The notes below the pieces were generated by a model that worked only from the letters and a program-made list of their open reading frames with translations, did no database searches and was not told the origin of the DNA. Shown in pieces: positions 10,230-22,502 of a DNA stretch of 64,000 nt. How positions within the stretch are numbered: the first letter of the stretch is position 1; each line of letters starts with the position of its first letter. A program made the position numbers and the translations under genes. Origin of the DNA: Saccharum officinarum (lineage: Eukaryota > Streptophyta > Magnoliopsida > Poales > Poaceae); the NCBI GenBank assembly GCA_020631735.1, contig CM036221.1, positions 12,815,381 through 12,879,380 on the forward strand, given 5' to 3'.

Positions 10230-13200
10230 ATGGACGCGGGCGACGACGCGGTGCTGCAGTACGCGCTGGCGGCGATCGCCGACGAGTCAGCGGGCGCGGG
10301 GGAGGCGGCGGCGGCGCTGGCCGCGCTCTGCGACGTGCTCGCCGTGTCCGGCCCGGACTTCATCCTCGCCATCCCGCACGCGGGCCTCGCCGCGCGCCTC
10401 CCGGCTCTCCTCGCCGGCGGCTCCGGCTCCGGCTGCGACGGCGGCGGCGACGTGCCGCTGCTCGCCGCGCGCGCCATCGCCGAGGCCTGCGAGGCCGCGC
10501 CCGAGTGGGCCTCGCGATTCGCGCGGCACGGCGCCGTCGAGGCGCTCCGCGACAGGCTCCTCGCCGTCGACTGCATCGAACTCGCCGAGGAGGTTGGTTG
10601 CTTTGCTGCTGCTGCACTCTTTTTCGTCTCTTTCCTTTTCCCCTATTACCGTGCCGTCGTACTAAACCCCATTAATCCTCAGCTGCATAAACCTAAACCT
10701 CCCACTCCTGTTACTTAAACCCTGTCTGCTTGTCTCGATCGTAATAAGGCTGCTTCTAATTAAGGTTGCTCGTTTAGATTAGTCGTACTGATAAGGTTGC
10801 TCCTATAAATTAGTCGTACTGATCCATGAATGCTAATGTCGCGGCCTCGCGGGCTGTGATTAATCTGTTGCCGGCCGGTTGTTAATTTATTATGCAACTA
10901 AAAATCTGGTTAGTTTCCATCTATATGGCTCTTATGTGCCGTGTAGTCACGCTGGCTAACCAGCTCTGAGCCTCTCTTTGTTCATACGTGGAGACTACAA
11001 TTAAGGCTGACAGGATTTGTTCCACGATCGTATAATGCAGTGGTCAAGTTTTAAATTAAAATTGACTGGACGGTGGTGGGTAGGTGGTTTGCACACACTC
11101 CAGTTCACTAAAGGCATAGTAAAATTGATAGTGTATCGCAGTGGGCATAAACTGCAGTTGGGTCTTGGGTATGACCTGATGAAAAACAGTGGTGTCACCT
11201 GATGAAAAACAGGATGGTGTGTACTAAGCTTGGGTTCCTTTACTATTCTCTTTTGCACAAGTGCAGGTGCATATATTTCTTTATAGTTCGTTCATATTTG
11301 GTTAAATTCAACTCCTTGTGTTGTATTAAGTGTCCTTCTATCTTCGCTTGCTGTTCTTATTTTTGGCAAATTGGTGCTAAACACATCTCTCTTTGCTTTC
11401 GCTTTGGCAGTGCTTGCGAGCTCTGGACGCCATATCTTTGGCATGCCCTGACGAGTGCCTCAGACAGGGGGTGGCAGCTGCTGTGCTACAGTTCTTCGAC
11501 TTCTTTTCGACAAACAAGCAGGTAATGGCACATGAGCGAATGTTTTGTGGCTTGATCTGCTTCTGCATTGTTCGTTCCCTGCCTTCATATGTCCTGTGCT
11601 CACCAACTGTTTGTGGATATGCCTATAGAAAGTGGCGCTCCAGATCGTCTCGAACATCTTCACCGATTATGATGAAGTGAATGTGCTTAAGGCAATGGAG
11701 GCTGTGCCTGCACTGTGCAACCTCCTGCAGTATTCTGATAGGATGGTAAGTAGGATTAATATATTAATGGTTCCCTTATTCGTTTCTTTTATATGGGAAA
11801 ATATATTCATGGGCCGTTAATCCTTGTGGATGCTAGATTCTCGAATCCGCTATTTCGTGCTTGGCATTGGTTGCTGCTGGTGCTTCTGGAAATGCTAAAC
11901 ACATGAGTAAGCTCTGTGAATCGAATGTGGTCGAGGTAACAATGACCTTGATGGATAATGAGGGGTGGAAGAGCCTTAGTGATGCCACCTTAACTGTATG
12001 TCTCATCACCCTTCCTTGAATTCGTTGTTATCTTTTAGCTTTCTTGGAACCTGAGGACTCAATCGAACATGTTTGACAGGGCATCCTGGGGCTGCTTAAA
12101 AGTCTTGTTGCTGTCTCCGCAAAGGCTGTGAAGTCTCTTTTTGAGTTTAATTTTTGTGAATTGCTCAAGCAGATGATAACTTATTACAGTTACTTGCACC
12201 ATGATAGTGATAAGGTACTCTACTTCTTCTCCTTGTAGTACTTAGTGCAATTTTGTGGTCATGCGCCTGTGATTGAGGTGCCTTAACTCCCGCCTAACGT
12301 GCCAAGTTCCATGCGGGAATGTTAACATCATGTGTCACATATTTACTTTTAGAGAGCGCATGAAGGGCAGCCCTTTTACATTCAAGCCACCAGTAGACTT
12401 CTGTGATATCACAAGATAGTAGATATGTGGATGCCATCTACATGCATGTTATGAAGCATCTGCAAACATCTTGGTGAATCTCTTGACAGTTGACATTATT
12501 CAATTCCCAACTGCGCAGGTCCAGATTCTTGTGGAGCTCATTTACCACCTTATGCCACCTCTTGAAACCTCTGGTCAACATGCTAAACTAGTCACTGCAA
12601 AGAGGAAACTCATTATGAGACAAAGTCGATACATGAACCAGCTTGCTAGCATTGTCGCCCTTATAGTACAGGTACGAGGTATCTTTTCAGGTCCCCTCTA
12701 CGGGAGGACCTCTGGGTGCCTGCAGAGTCCAGAATTTCTCTTGACATGTGCACTTCTTTTGTCCAATGTAGGTTGCAAAATCTGCTGCACTATCATCAAT
12801 TTGCTACAGATGTGTTGTTGTCATTGGCAAGATTGTTGAATTAAGCACACCTAATTTCCTAATGGAGTTACAGAAGACTGTAAATCTCTCAAGGTAAAAT
12901 TTCTACAAAATTTATTTTTTCCTTCTGTAAGATTTTGAGCTTTGAAATTTGCTGCCTTGTCACCATGCATGATGTTCATGTTTATCTCACGTCTTTGTAT
13001 CAGCTTTCTTAATTGTTTGTTGGCCCGGAAAAACCAACACATCTTATTCGAAACACTCAAGATTTCAAGGAACCTTTTGGAAAAAGACCAGCGCTTTTCC
13101 TTGGAGACCTTTACCAAGGAGGGTGTAAAGCATGCAATTGAGTATATAGTATCACAATCAAAAAACACCAGTCACCAGTCAGAAAGAAACAACAGCGTGA

Positions 13201-16200
13201 AAGAAAGTTGCCTTTGCTTTGACCTGGAATCTTCCTCGACTGTTGAGGCATGCAGCATTGAGAATGATGCTGTCATGGAACTAGCAGAAGAGATAAAGAA
13301 AAACTTCTTCTCGGTAAAACAGAGCAAAAAATCTCCACATAGGTTTGGATTTACTATCAAAAGTGTCAGGGACTTTTTTGCTAGGTTGAATGTATATGCC
13401 TTGACACACCCTGCTGAAAATCCTGATAGCTGCAAGCGGTTGTCTGATCTTTCAAGGAGATTATTATCAGATGAACTGCCAGTTACTTCCACTTTTGAGT
13501 TTGTGCAGAGTGGGTCTATCAAATGTTTTGCAGTTGATCTCTCAAACGGGGCATACAATGCAGACCTCAATGATGGACCTGTACTTGAGCAGCTTAGTAA
13601 GGTGCAGAGTCGGCTGCAGAAATTTGCTAATTTGGCTCTCACCCTCTCCAATGAAAGTTCAGCAAATCCACTTGGGATTTTGGTGGAGAAGCTGCTAGAA
13701 ACTTTGCACATGTGCTATGACAGTTTTCCTGTAATGCTATCTGATAAACAGATTTCACGAGAGAGCATGATGATTCCGCTGAGATATCCTGAGGCCCAGA
13801 AACCAACGTCATTGGAATTAAAATTTCGGAGGTCGCAAAAGGAGAGAGAATTACGCAACTACAATGGTGTTCTTAGTGTCGACCTTTTCTCAACACCAGA
13901 TACCACTGAGCCAATTCTATTTCCTGAGGTCTTTCGAAGAACTGATCAGGAACCTACATCCAAGGTATTCATCAATACGCAGTTGCTCAAAATATAATTC
14001 CCTCAATGTTAATGCAAAAAATGGGCTAATTCTCTTGAACTTGAATTATTCCCTTCTAAGTTTCTCTTGAAATTATCCCATACCAATGCAGTTTACATAC
14101 ATGCATATAATCATATCCATTTAACAATTCCCACTTGTTTCTATGATTGCAGAATACCAATCAAGAGAAAGTAGCAAATGGGAGCAGAAAATCAGTAGAG
14201 TCCAAAAATGGTATACACCCTCCTCTCTTTAATGTTTCATTGCCTCTTGCTTTCCATATTCTGTTAGTCTTGCTTAAATAAAGTAACACCCGCATATCTT
14301 CCAGATGATGGAAACACATCCTCAAGACTGAGATTCTTGTACAATGGCGTGACACTCCAACCATCTGTTACATTTTTTGAGTCGATCCTTCGTCTGATGA
14401 ACAAGGGACAATCTAATCTCTTGATCGACCCATCTTTCTGGGAAGAAGAACACAACATAACCTATAGGAAAAGAAACAAAAGCAAGGAGATCTCTTCTCA
14501 GAGTTCCTACTATACTCGGTTATCCGACGTGCAAGAAAACCTTCAACGCGCATGGTCAAAGGACCCTTTTTTCACTGCCATACTTCATGGCAAACTTCCT
14601 GGTGATCTGGATGTGTCTGATCTGTCATACAATCTTTTATTCATGCTGAAAGTTCTTGAAGGGCTGAACCGTTTTTCATACCAACTGTTGATGGATGAAC
14701 AGATAAACAAATTTGCTGAAGGAACTCTACAAGATATCAATGATCTTGAGGTGGCAAGATATGCAGTTCCACAACATCATTTCGTCAGTAGCCTTCTCGT
14801 AAATAAGCTAGAGGTGCAAATGCAAGATGCCTTGTTTGAGGATGGCCTCATACTCTCATGGTGTGTCTATCTGGTTGAGACCTGCCCATTCCTGTTATCC
14901 TTCGACACACGGTGGAAGTACTTTTGCCTGACTGTGCATCGCTCATTCGTTCCGGACCAAGTTAACAGTTCTCCAGAACAGGTTCACAATATTTTGAACC
15001 AAGTTAATGGTCACTCGGACCAGGTTAAGAGTCCTCCACAAAGTAAAAAGTACAGGGTAGCCCGAAGTGCTATCCTTGAAGGTGCTGTATCAGTGATGAC
15101 CAGTCATGGCCCAAGCAGTAGGATCATTGAGGTGGAGTTTGAAGGAGAGGTTGGGACTGGGCGAGGTCCATCATTTGAATTCTACACTACAGCTAGTCAT
15201 GAACTTCAAAGGGCCGGGCTTGGAATGTGGAGAGGAGACAGTGGTGAACATGGATTCATTCATGCTCCTTTCGGACTATTTCCAAAGCCGTGGTCATCAT
15301 CAGGCACTTCATCACAAGGAGTTGATTTTACTAATATGCTACAAAAATTCAAGCTTTTAGGGAATCTTGTAGCGAGAGCAGTTCTGGATGGAAAGATCCT
15401 GGATATTCCACTGTCTAAAGCATTTTACAAGGTCATGCTTGAGCAGGTAATTCTTTCAGCAATCACCATGCTATGACCCTTCTGATTCCAAATTTCTGAT
15501 TCTGAACTTCTCCTTTGTTCTAATCACTATATTTTTTTTGTCTTAGGAGCTCGATATATATGACATCCCACTGTTTGATCCTGAGCTGGGCAAGACAGTA
15601 ATAGAGTTTCAAGCGCTTGTTAGCAGGAAGAAATTTTTGGAAACCTCTTCCAGAGCATCTAACCCTAAGGCTGATTTGTCCTATAAAAACGTGAAATTGG
15701 AGGATTTGTGCCTTGACTTCACACTTCCTGGAAATCCTGAATATCAACTTGTTACTGGAGGCTCAGAGAAGTTGGTAACACTTGACAGTTTAGATGAATA
15801 TGTATCTTTGGTTGTTGATGCAACACTGAAGAGCGGGATTGCCAAGCAGATCGAGGCTTTCAAGTCTGGAATTAATGAGGTCTGTTTCTCATGGAATAGA
15901 CCTAAATGAGTTTCTCTCTCCTATGCAAACAGCAAATACTAATTTAGGTCTACCACTTGCAGGTTTTTGCTCTTAAGGCCCTCAAAATGTTTACAGAGGA
16001 GGAAATGGAACGCATACTATGTGGTGAACAGGATGCTTGGGCCGTGCGTGTCTTTCTGTACTCCCAAAATCTTGTGCAAACAGGATCCTTTCATTGTTCT
16101 AATTGTGTTTACCTTTTGCAGTTAAAGAACCTTGAGGATCACATGGAGTTTGAGCATGGCTACGACATGAGCAGTCAAGCGATTATTATTGTAAGTAGTA

Positions 16201-16731
16201 TGCCTATCAGACTTTGTATTCCTTGAACTCTAACCAACTAATTAAGAGCTCAACTGTAACAACTTGCAGTTCCTGGAGATATTGCGAGAGTTTGGAAGAG
16301 AGGATCAGCGGGCTTTCATACAATTCAGTACTGGAGCCCCTCAGCTCCCGCTTGGCGGCCTAGCTTCGCTTGATCCCAAGCTCACTGTTGTACGCAAGGT
16401 TTGTCAGCCTAGCAAATTATACCACTAGGGCACAAACCTATTCTTTTGATGAATACTTATCTGCCATGCATCTTGCTTGACAGCAATGTGATGGCAATGT
16501 AGACGACGAATTGCCAAGTGTCAATACCTGCCGGCACTTTATCAAGCTCCCTCCTTACTCCTCGAAGGTACCACAAAAATCATATCAGTTTAGTAATCTG
16601 TTTTATTTTCGTGAAGATGAAAAACTGAGACTTATTTATCGTTGGTATCTGTTTCTTGATCGCAGGAGATAATGAGAACGAAACTCAAATATGCCATTAC
16701 AGAGGGTCTAGGCTCCTTCCACTTATCATGA
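10230..16731 (+). CDS. UPL4: E3 ubiquitin-protein ligase, HECT class, UPL3/UPL4-like (complete)
   Basis: Sixteen coding exons join in frame with GT-AG borders: 10230-10592, 11411-11521, 11629-11745, 11837-11995, 12080-12214, 12519-12671, 12772-12893, 13004-13964, 14153-14210, 14305-15446, 15547-15879, 15963-16043, 16122-16190, 16270-16398, 16484-16567 and 16666-16731; 1360 residues. The N-terminal half is armadillo-like helical repeat, as in UPL3/UPL4, and the HECT domain covers about 980-1360. The motif LPSVNTC places the catalytic cysteine at about residue 1327 (codon 16529-16531), and the protein ends in GSFHLS like its relatives. HECT ligases take ubiquitin onto this cysteine and pass it to substrates; UPL3 of Arabidopsis acts in trichome and hormone-linked turnover. 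It lacks the long acidic N-terminus of Arabidopsis UPL3/UPL4, so an upstream exon or a grass-specific short form is possible. The choice of UPL4 over UPL3 is tentative. Confidence 0.88.
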
Positions 16732-18867
16732 TAACAAGACAGAAGTGCACAGGATGATGGAAGAACAATGTACATTATATAAGGGGTAGATAGCAACTGA
16801 TTGTTGGTGATTTATTAGAAAGAATCACACGACAGATCTAGACTTGATGTGAATAGCCATTAGACCTCTCAATATTCTGATTTAGTTTTTTTTTGAACGA
16901 AAATTTATCTATTTTTCTTGTTGGGGATCAGATTAGTTGCTAGAGACGTAGCTCAAGTTTTCTCCCCTCGTATGTACTTGTGTATGTATATAACTACTGC
17001 GTCGAACGCCCTTCTTTTGCTATTTAATGATTATTGTCAAAGAATATGCAAACTAATTTCTTCTGAATCTCAGCGATAATATTTGTTGTCTAGTAACATG
17101 AATTTGTGATGGATAGCACTCACTGCCTGGTGTATGAAACCTGCATGATAACAAGGATGTAAATTTTGCTAGATTTCAGACACGAAATAAAGATTTGTTG
17201 CATCTTGACAAGACATTCTACTAATCTAGTAACAGAAAGATCTGCTGGTGGCATCAAAATTCAATAAGAGGCCAAACCATTAAGTCTAGATGCATCATAT
17301 ATAACCATAACCTTATAAAAGCATAAAACATCACCACTCAGATGTTCTACATCATCAACAGCATATGAATTTAAATGTCACCGTGTGTAGACGACAGCCA
17401 AAAAGGATATAGTAAGTATATATATATATATATATAAAGCGACCAATTCACTGCTTGGCCTATATGAAACAACAGAAGTTCAACTTGATGGACTACTTTC
17501 TAAGGTTCCTATCCAAAAAATCTCCTCTCACAAAAGTTCGAAGCATGGAAGAACGAGCAACCTCTTCACTGTCTTCTCGTCTCCATCACCTGAAAGAAAA
17601 ACATGATTTGTAACTACTAAGTACTAACCAAAGTAAAGACAAGAGCACATGAACAGCTAATGAAGCTACATTCTCATATAACACAAAAGAATAAGAAATT
17701 ACCATGATAGTAAGTACGCGAACCGATCGAAGTAGCTACTGAAGAGCTTCAACAGGTGAGGTGTCCGTCGGCATGCTCTGTGGCTGTGGAGGATCAACTG
17801 GTGCGGCTGGAAGCGACGAGGTGACACGGAAGCTGACCAGGGACGCCCTGATGGAGCCGATCTTGGCGGTGCCCGAGAACGCCTTCTCAGCATGCGCGCC
17901 GTTCTTGAAGATCACCAGAGCAATAGAGTTCTCTGCCCGGACATCCTTGACAGGCCCGAACCGGCTGAAGATCATGGTCAGGTGACGCGCCGAAGGCACA
18001 GCGCTCGCGCTGCTGAAGTTGAGCACGAGCCCAGCTTCGTGATCGCCATTGTTCTTGCTCACTGGAGGAAGCTGCTCATCTGCAGCTATTGCACACCTTG
18101 CAATGTCTGGCACCGGCACTGCCGGAGGTGGAGGAGGACAGGAGTTGCCGTTGGCCCTGAGGATCACCGGCGAGAGCGACATCTGCTGCGCGGCACGGCT
18201 CATGAGCTTCCCGATCTTGGTGGACATCTGCTGGACCGGTGTGGGCAGCGGGAGATCCTCCTGTTCCAGGGCTTCGTAGTCGCCGGTGTCACAGGCGGCG
18301 TTCCCTTTCGCCGCGCTGCGGCTGCTCCTGGTCACCCTCCGTTTGGCAGAACCGTCACCGCCGCCTCCTGCGGTCGACGACCTCCTCCGCTTGGCTGTCG
18401 CAGAGACACCACCGATGCCGTGGACGACCGTGTACTCGGGAAGGCCCCTCGAGCCCCTCCACCGGCCGAGCGCCTCGAGCTGCGCCGCGGCGACGGTGAG
18501 ATCGACCCTGTCGGCCCCGGCGCGCGGGTTGGTGGCGAGCGCAGAGACGTACCCGATGAGCGCCTCGCCCTGGAGCGCGCCCCTGGCGAAGGCCGCGTCC
18601 ACGGGCGCCCCGTACGCGCCGTCACGGACGCCGGCGTTGTCGATCACCTGCCTGTTGGCGCCGGCGCCGCAGTCGCAGCTGCACGAGAGGCCGGCGGCCA
18701 CGCGGCGCGCGACCTCGGCCAGCGCGGCGTCCACGGCGGCGGCGACGGGGGCCATGGCGGCGAGGTGCGGGAACCCGGCGCGGAACGGGAGGAGCGCCGC
18801 GGCGTCGTTCCACGCGAACGTCTTGTCCCAGAAGTAGGCGACGAGGACGGCTTCGCGCGGCCTGCGA
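12111..18867. repeat. Copy 2 of the near-identical duplicated segment
   Basis: This is the intact version of 1-6759. It runs from the middle of UPL exon 5 into the PWWP gene. Here the UPL and PWWP reading frames are open, and sequence continues without interruption on both sides. Confidence 0.93.
16732..17735. other. Space between convergent UPL and PWWP genes
   Basis: No gene seen. It holds the 3' UTRs of both genes and a short TA repeat (17416-17436). A likely intron in the PWWP 3' UTR runs on the minus strand between about 17590 and 17702 (donor ATGGTAATTTC, acceptor TTTCTTTCAG); this is inference from splice signals only. Confidence 0.6.
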
Positions 18868-19220
18868 AGCGCCCGCGCGGCGCCCGACGCGTCCGCCGCG
18901 TCGAACACCTGGCCAGGCCACCACGGGTGGTCCCTCACCTTGCCCCACACGAGGCGGCCGGGCGCCACGACGCCGCCGCCGACGACGTCGTCCTCGAACG
19001 CGCACGCGTACCTCGCGCGCTCGCGGCCCGGTGTCGGCCGCGGCGCCGCGGGTTTCGCTGCCGCCGGACGCACGTGCCGGCGCGGGCTCCGCAGGAGCTC
19101 CACCACGTGCGGGTGCATGACGCGCAGCCTCCCCGGGCGCAGCACTGTGCTCCCGGCTCCGAAAGCAGCTTCCTTGCCGGTATGCTCCGCCGCCATCTCC
19201 GCCGGCGACGACGACGCCAT
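17736..19220 (-). CDS. PWWP-domain chromatin protein with RRM-like C-terminus
   Basis: A single coding exon of 494 codons. The PWWP domain starts at about residue 88 (GRLVWGKV) with the signature HPWWPG near 98-103, followed by AYFWDKTFAW. A short cysteine cluster (CSCDC) lies near 180, basic nuclear-localisation-like KRRR near 277, and an RRM-like segment at about 398-466 (LTMIFSRFGP, then ALVIFKNG). This order matches plant PDP-type PWWP proteins, which bind methylated histones and work with MSI4/FVE-type and PRC2 complexes; the exact substrate is unknown. I chose the ATG at 19220. The frame is open four codons further to a GTG at 19232, but a splice acceptor (TTCCCAG) ends at 19235, so a 5'-UTR intron of 19235-19381 (donor TCGGTAAGCG) is likely. 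The gene converges on UPL. Confidence 0.85.
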   Translation of the reverse strand: MASSSPAEMAAEHTGKEAAFGAGSTVLRPGRLRVMHPHVVELLRSPRRHVRPAAAKPAAPRPTPGRERARYACAFEDDVVGGGVVAPGRLVWGKVRDHPWWPGQVFDAADASGAARALRRPREAVLVAYFWDKTFAWNDAAALLPFRAGFPHLAAMAPVAAAVDAALAEVARRVAAGLSCSCDCGAGANRQVIDNAGVRDGAYGAPVDAAFARGALQGEALIGYVSALATNPRAGADRVDLTVAAAQLEALGRWRGSRGLPEYTVVHGIGGVSATAKRRRSSTAGGGGDGSAKRRVTRSSRSAAKGNAACDTGDYEALEQEDLPLPTPVQQMSTKIGKLMSRAAQQMSLSPVILRANGNSCPPPPPAVPVPDIARCAIAADEQLPPVSKNNGDHEAGLVLNFSSASAVPSARHLTMIFSRFGPVKDVRAENSIALVIFKNGAHAEKAFSGTAKIGSIRASLVSFRVTSSLPAAPVDPPQPQSMPTDTSPVEALQ

Positions 19221-21547
19221 GTAGCGCGACACGCCTGGGAAGAAAGAAAGAAAGAACGAAACGACCCGATCAGCGCATGGCGCGAGCTCCTCCTCCGTGG
19301 CGGCGTCTCCTTCAGACGTACATGAGGCATGGAGAGAGGCAGGAACGGACGGCGGAGGGAGGCGGCGATCGAGGCGCTTACCGAGGAGCGGCCGGACTGG
19401 TGCGGCACGGGCGGGCGTCCCGGGCGAGAGAACGCCGCGACGGTTGGCAGCGGAAGCCAGCGAGACCGCGCGTGAGAGAGAGAGAGGAGGAGGAGGAGGT
19501 GGTGGGGGTTTGGGTGGGGGTTTGGGAGGGAGGCGCGGCAGGGCCGGAAGGAGAAGAGAGGAGGGAGATCAGGAGAAGGTGGGTGCTGGAGCGGAGTGTG
19601 TGATTGTGGGTAGGCAAGGGGGGTTAATGCAAAAAAAAAGATTCTTGCATGAGCATGAGCTCTGTCTCACGTCTGCATTGAAGCTGTGCAGAGAGTGCTT
19701 TATTCCTTCTTTTCGTTTTTGCGTTCTTTTTTTGTTTTTGAAAAAAAACCTTTTAAAGTAGTAGTACGACGAAAGTATGGTCCTGTGGATTGTGGTTGCC
19801 ATTCAATCATATTTCGAATGCTAGCTTTAGTGAACTTGTAACAAGCAAGAAATTTTCAGAAGGACAATGCAATTGGTGTGGTCGTGGATTTGGGATGCAA
19901 TGTTGTGCACCAAACTTGAAAGTTTGTTGGTGCACTGTGTACACCATTAACTCAGGTTGCTTTTCATTTCAAAGAGCCTTTGCGCTTGCTTGGTCAGGGT
20001 CACTGAAGTTTAGTCACTTTTAGTCACTAAAATATCAAACACTCTGACTAAACTTGATGTCTCTCTTCCTATCTCTCTGCACTGTGCAATCCCCTTTTTT
20101 TGTCTGGATTTGGCTGCATCTTCTGTGTTTGGTGCAGATCGAGTTGCAGTCTGTCCTGCTCCAGCAACAAAGCCCTTGTTTAGTTCTCCCAATTCTCCCC
20201 CAAATTTCAGTATGCAAAAAGAAAATTTCCCGTCACATCAAAATGTCGGCAAATGCATGGAGTACTAAATGTTGATGAAATCAAAAACTAATTGCACAGT
20301 TTTGTTGTACTTTGCGAGACGAACATTTTAAGCCTAGTTAGTCAAAATTTGGATATTTTTTACTAAATACAAACGAAATGCTACAGAAATTTTGATACAG
20401 TGTTTTTCTCCCCAATTCACCGAACTAAACGAGGCCAAAACTCATTGCACGAGAGGAATCTGCGTCCTCCAATGCAAAGGGCTCGCAGGGGTTCTTTTTT
20501 TTCTTCCGTTCCAGAGAGGCAGTTATGTAACTCTGCAGATTGCAGGAGCATCTGCTTTATCGAACCGATTCCTGTTTCTCCTCTCAACTTGTCGCTCAAC
20601 AACGCCGAGGAATTTGGTTACGATAGTCCAACGCGTGCAGTTGGTTCTGAGTTTGGTGGACTTGGATTCAGACCTGAACAACACTTGTTCATGTACGTGC
20701 TGCATCAGATTGTGGTATACATGTACATATTTAACTACATAGGAAACATGTTTCAGCTACTAAAAAAGGCCCCCCTCTAAAACGGTTGAGTGCACATGTT
20801 CCTAATCCGGAAACATGGCTCTGTTTGTGAATTCTATCCATGTTTACATAGAGGTATATGTGTGCTCGTGCTGTTGATGAAAGTGGAATTTCATAGAGGC
20901 AAGTAGGCAACTAATAGTTGACACAAAGCGGAGGCTGGAGGGTACTGTTTATAGTGTTTAATTTGGGTATGTTTCTGCTACAGACTCGGAGATACTTTGC
21001 CCGTGGAGAATTCTTTCGTCATGCGATGGAATTGGAACGTTGTTACTAAAACCGTAATTGATCTCAAATAGCAGAGGGACTGTTGTAAAAAAAATGCAAA
21101 ATGATGGAGCAAGAAGCATGCATGCATGCCAGAGCAGGAGCAGAGCAAAGAGCCAGTGGTCATCGTTGAAGCACCCACATTCCAACGGCAGCACAATTTT
21201 TCCATAACCATGGCAGCATCGAATCGATGCTTCGTGGATGTGCTCAATACGTACGTACATCAGATTATTCAGCGGCCTCTTAACAACACTTGCATGACTG
21301 ACTGACTGAGAGGCGACGACGCTAGCTGTTCTCGTTTGGGACTAGACTACTGGGAAATACTAGTACACAACACTACTAGAGAGAGAGAGAGAGAGCGGCA
21401 GCTTGCAGTACCCAACACTCATGGCGGAGGTCATGGCTTCATCAACCTACCTATCAGCATTATTGTTGATGGCTGCACGCATCTTTTGCCTGTTTGGGGT
21501 CCGGCGGCACTGCTACTACCAGAGCAGAGTTCCTGCCTGCCCCGTCG
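18300..21547. repeat. Tandem duplication, unit 1
   Basis: From inside the PWWP gene through its 5' exon and about 2 kb of upstream DNA, this aligns in the same order with 21548-25145. Shared landmarks are the 5'-UTR intron, a block reading TGGTGTGGTCGTGGATTTGG (19874) against the near match at 23168, GTGCACATGTTCCTAAT (20791 and 24371), and ATCAGCATTATTGTTG near 21451 and 25040. Coding parts are visibly closer than the upstream DNA. Confidence 0.85.
20172..20436. mobile_element. Tourist-like MITE in unit 1 only
   Basis: Ends are GCCCTTGTTTAGTTC and GAACTAAACGAGGCC. AAA is present on both sides. The matching position of unit 2 (about 23387) lacks the element, so it arrived after the tandem duplication. 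The internal text (GACGAACATTTTAAGCCTAG) is shared with the copies at 42384, 44761, 45413 and others. Confidence 0.8.
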
Positions 21548-22502
21548 TCCCTTTCGTCGCGCTGCGGCTGCTCCTGGTGGTCACCCTCCGTTTGGCAGAA
21601 GCAGAACCGTCACCGCCGCCTCCTGCGGTCGACGACCTCCTCCGCTTGGCTGTCGCGGTGACACCACCGATGCCGTGGAAGACCGTGTACTCGGGAAGGC
21701 CCCTCGTCGAGCCCCTCCACCTGCCGAACGCCTCGATCTGCGCCGCGGCGACGGCGAGGTCGACCCTGTCGGCCGCGGCGCGCGGGTTGGTGGCGAGCGC
21801 GGAGACGTACCCGACGAGCGCCTCGGCCTGGAGCGCGCCCCTGGCGAAGGCCGCGTCCACGGGCGCCCCGTACGCGCCGTCACGGACGCCGGCGTTGTCG
21901 ATCACCTGCCTGTTGGCGCCGGCGCCGCAGTCGCAGCTGCACGAGAGGCCGGCGGCCACGCGGCGCGCGACCTCGGCCAGCGCGGCGTCCACGGCGGCGG
22001 CGACGGGGGCCATGGCGGCGAGGCGCGGGAACCCGGCGCGGAACGGGAGGAGCGCCGCGGCGTCGTTCCACGCGAACGTCTTATCCCAGAAGTAGGCGAC
22101 GAGGACGGCGCCGCACGGCCTGCGGTGCGCCCGCGCGGCGCTCGACGCGTCCGCCGCGTCGAACACCTGGCCGGGCCACCACGGGTGGTGCCTCACCTTG
22201 CCCCACACGAGGCGGCCGGGCACCGCGAGGCCCGCGACGCCGTCGTCCTCGAACGCGCACGCGTACCTTGCGCGCTCGCGGCCCGGCGTCTGCTGCGTCG
22301 GCCGCGGCGACGCGGGATTCGCCGTCGGACGCGCGTGCCGGCGCGGGCTCCGCAGGAGCTCTGCCACGTGCGGGTGCACGACGCGGAGCCTCCCCGGGAG
22401 CCGGACCGTGCCCCCGGACCCGAAAGCAGCGTCCTTGCCCGGAAGCGCCGCCGCGGCGTCGCCCTCCTCCACCACCACCTCCGCCGGCGCCGACGACGCC
22501 AT
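21516..22502 (-). CDS. Truncated PWWP paralogue without the RRM-like region
   Basis: An open frame of 328 codons that aligns with the first 306 or so residues of the neighbouring PWWP gene. It keeps the leader, the PWWP domain (GRLVWGKV, HPWWPG, AYFWDKTFAW), the CSCDC cluster and the KRRR basic motif. After SATKG, homology ends at the duplication junction (about 21548) and the frame runs on for nine foreign codons (TTGQAGTLLW) to a stop. The differences from the parent include insertions of whole codons (TQQ, ST, SA), so the frame has stayed open despite divergence. The start is the ATG at 22502, just after a conserved splice acceptor; the 5'-UTR intron (22517-22680) is preserved. It could still read chromatin but would lack its C-terminal partner region, or it may be a decaying copy. 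Confidence 0.72.
   Translation of the reverse strand: MASSAPAEVVVEEGDAAAALPGKDAAFGSGGTVRLPGRLRVVHPHVAELLRSPRRHARPTANPASPRPTQQTPGRERARYACAFEDDGVAGLAVPGRLVWGKVRHHPWWPGQVFDAADASSAARAHRRPCGAVLVAYFWDKTFAWNDAAALLPFRAGFPRLAAMAPVAAAVDAALAEVARRVAAGLSCSCDCGAGANRQVIDNAGVRDGAYGAPVDAAFARGALQAEALVGYVSALATNPRAAADRVDLAVAAAQIEAFGRWRGSTRGLPEYTVFHGIGGVTATAKRRRSSTAGGGGDGSASAKRRVTTRSSRSATKGTTGQAGTLLW

Noticed and set aside
19221..19232. Alternative GTG start of the PWWP protein
   Set aside because: It uses a non-ATG codon lying almost on the splice acceptor. The ATG at 19220 is shared with the paralogue.
17892..19325. Plus-strand open frame of 477 codons
   Set aside because: It is the mirror of the PWWP gene. 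GC-rich coding DNA keeps the opposite strand open, the composition is arginine- and proline-heavy, and no domain is visible.
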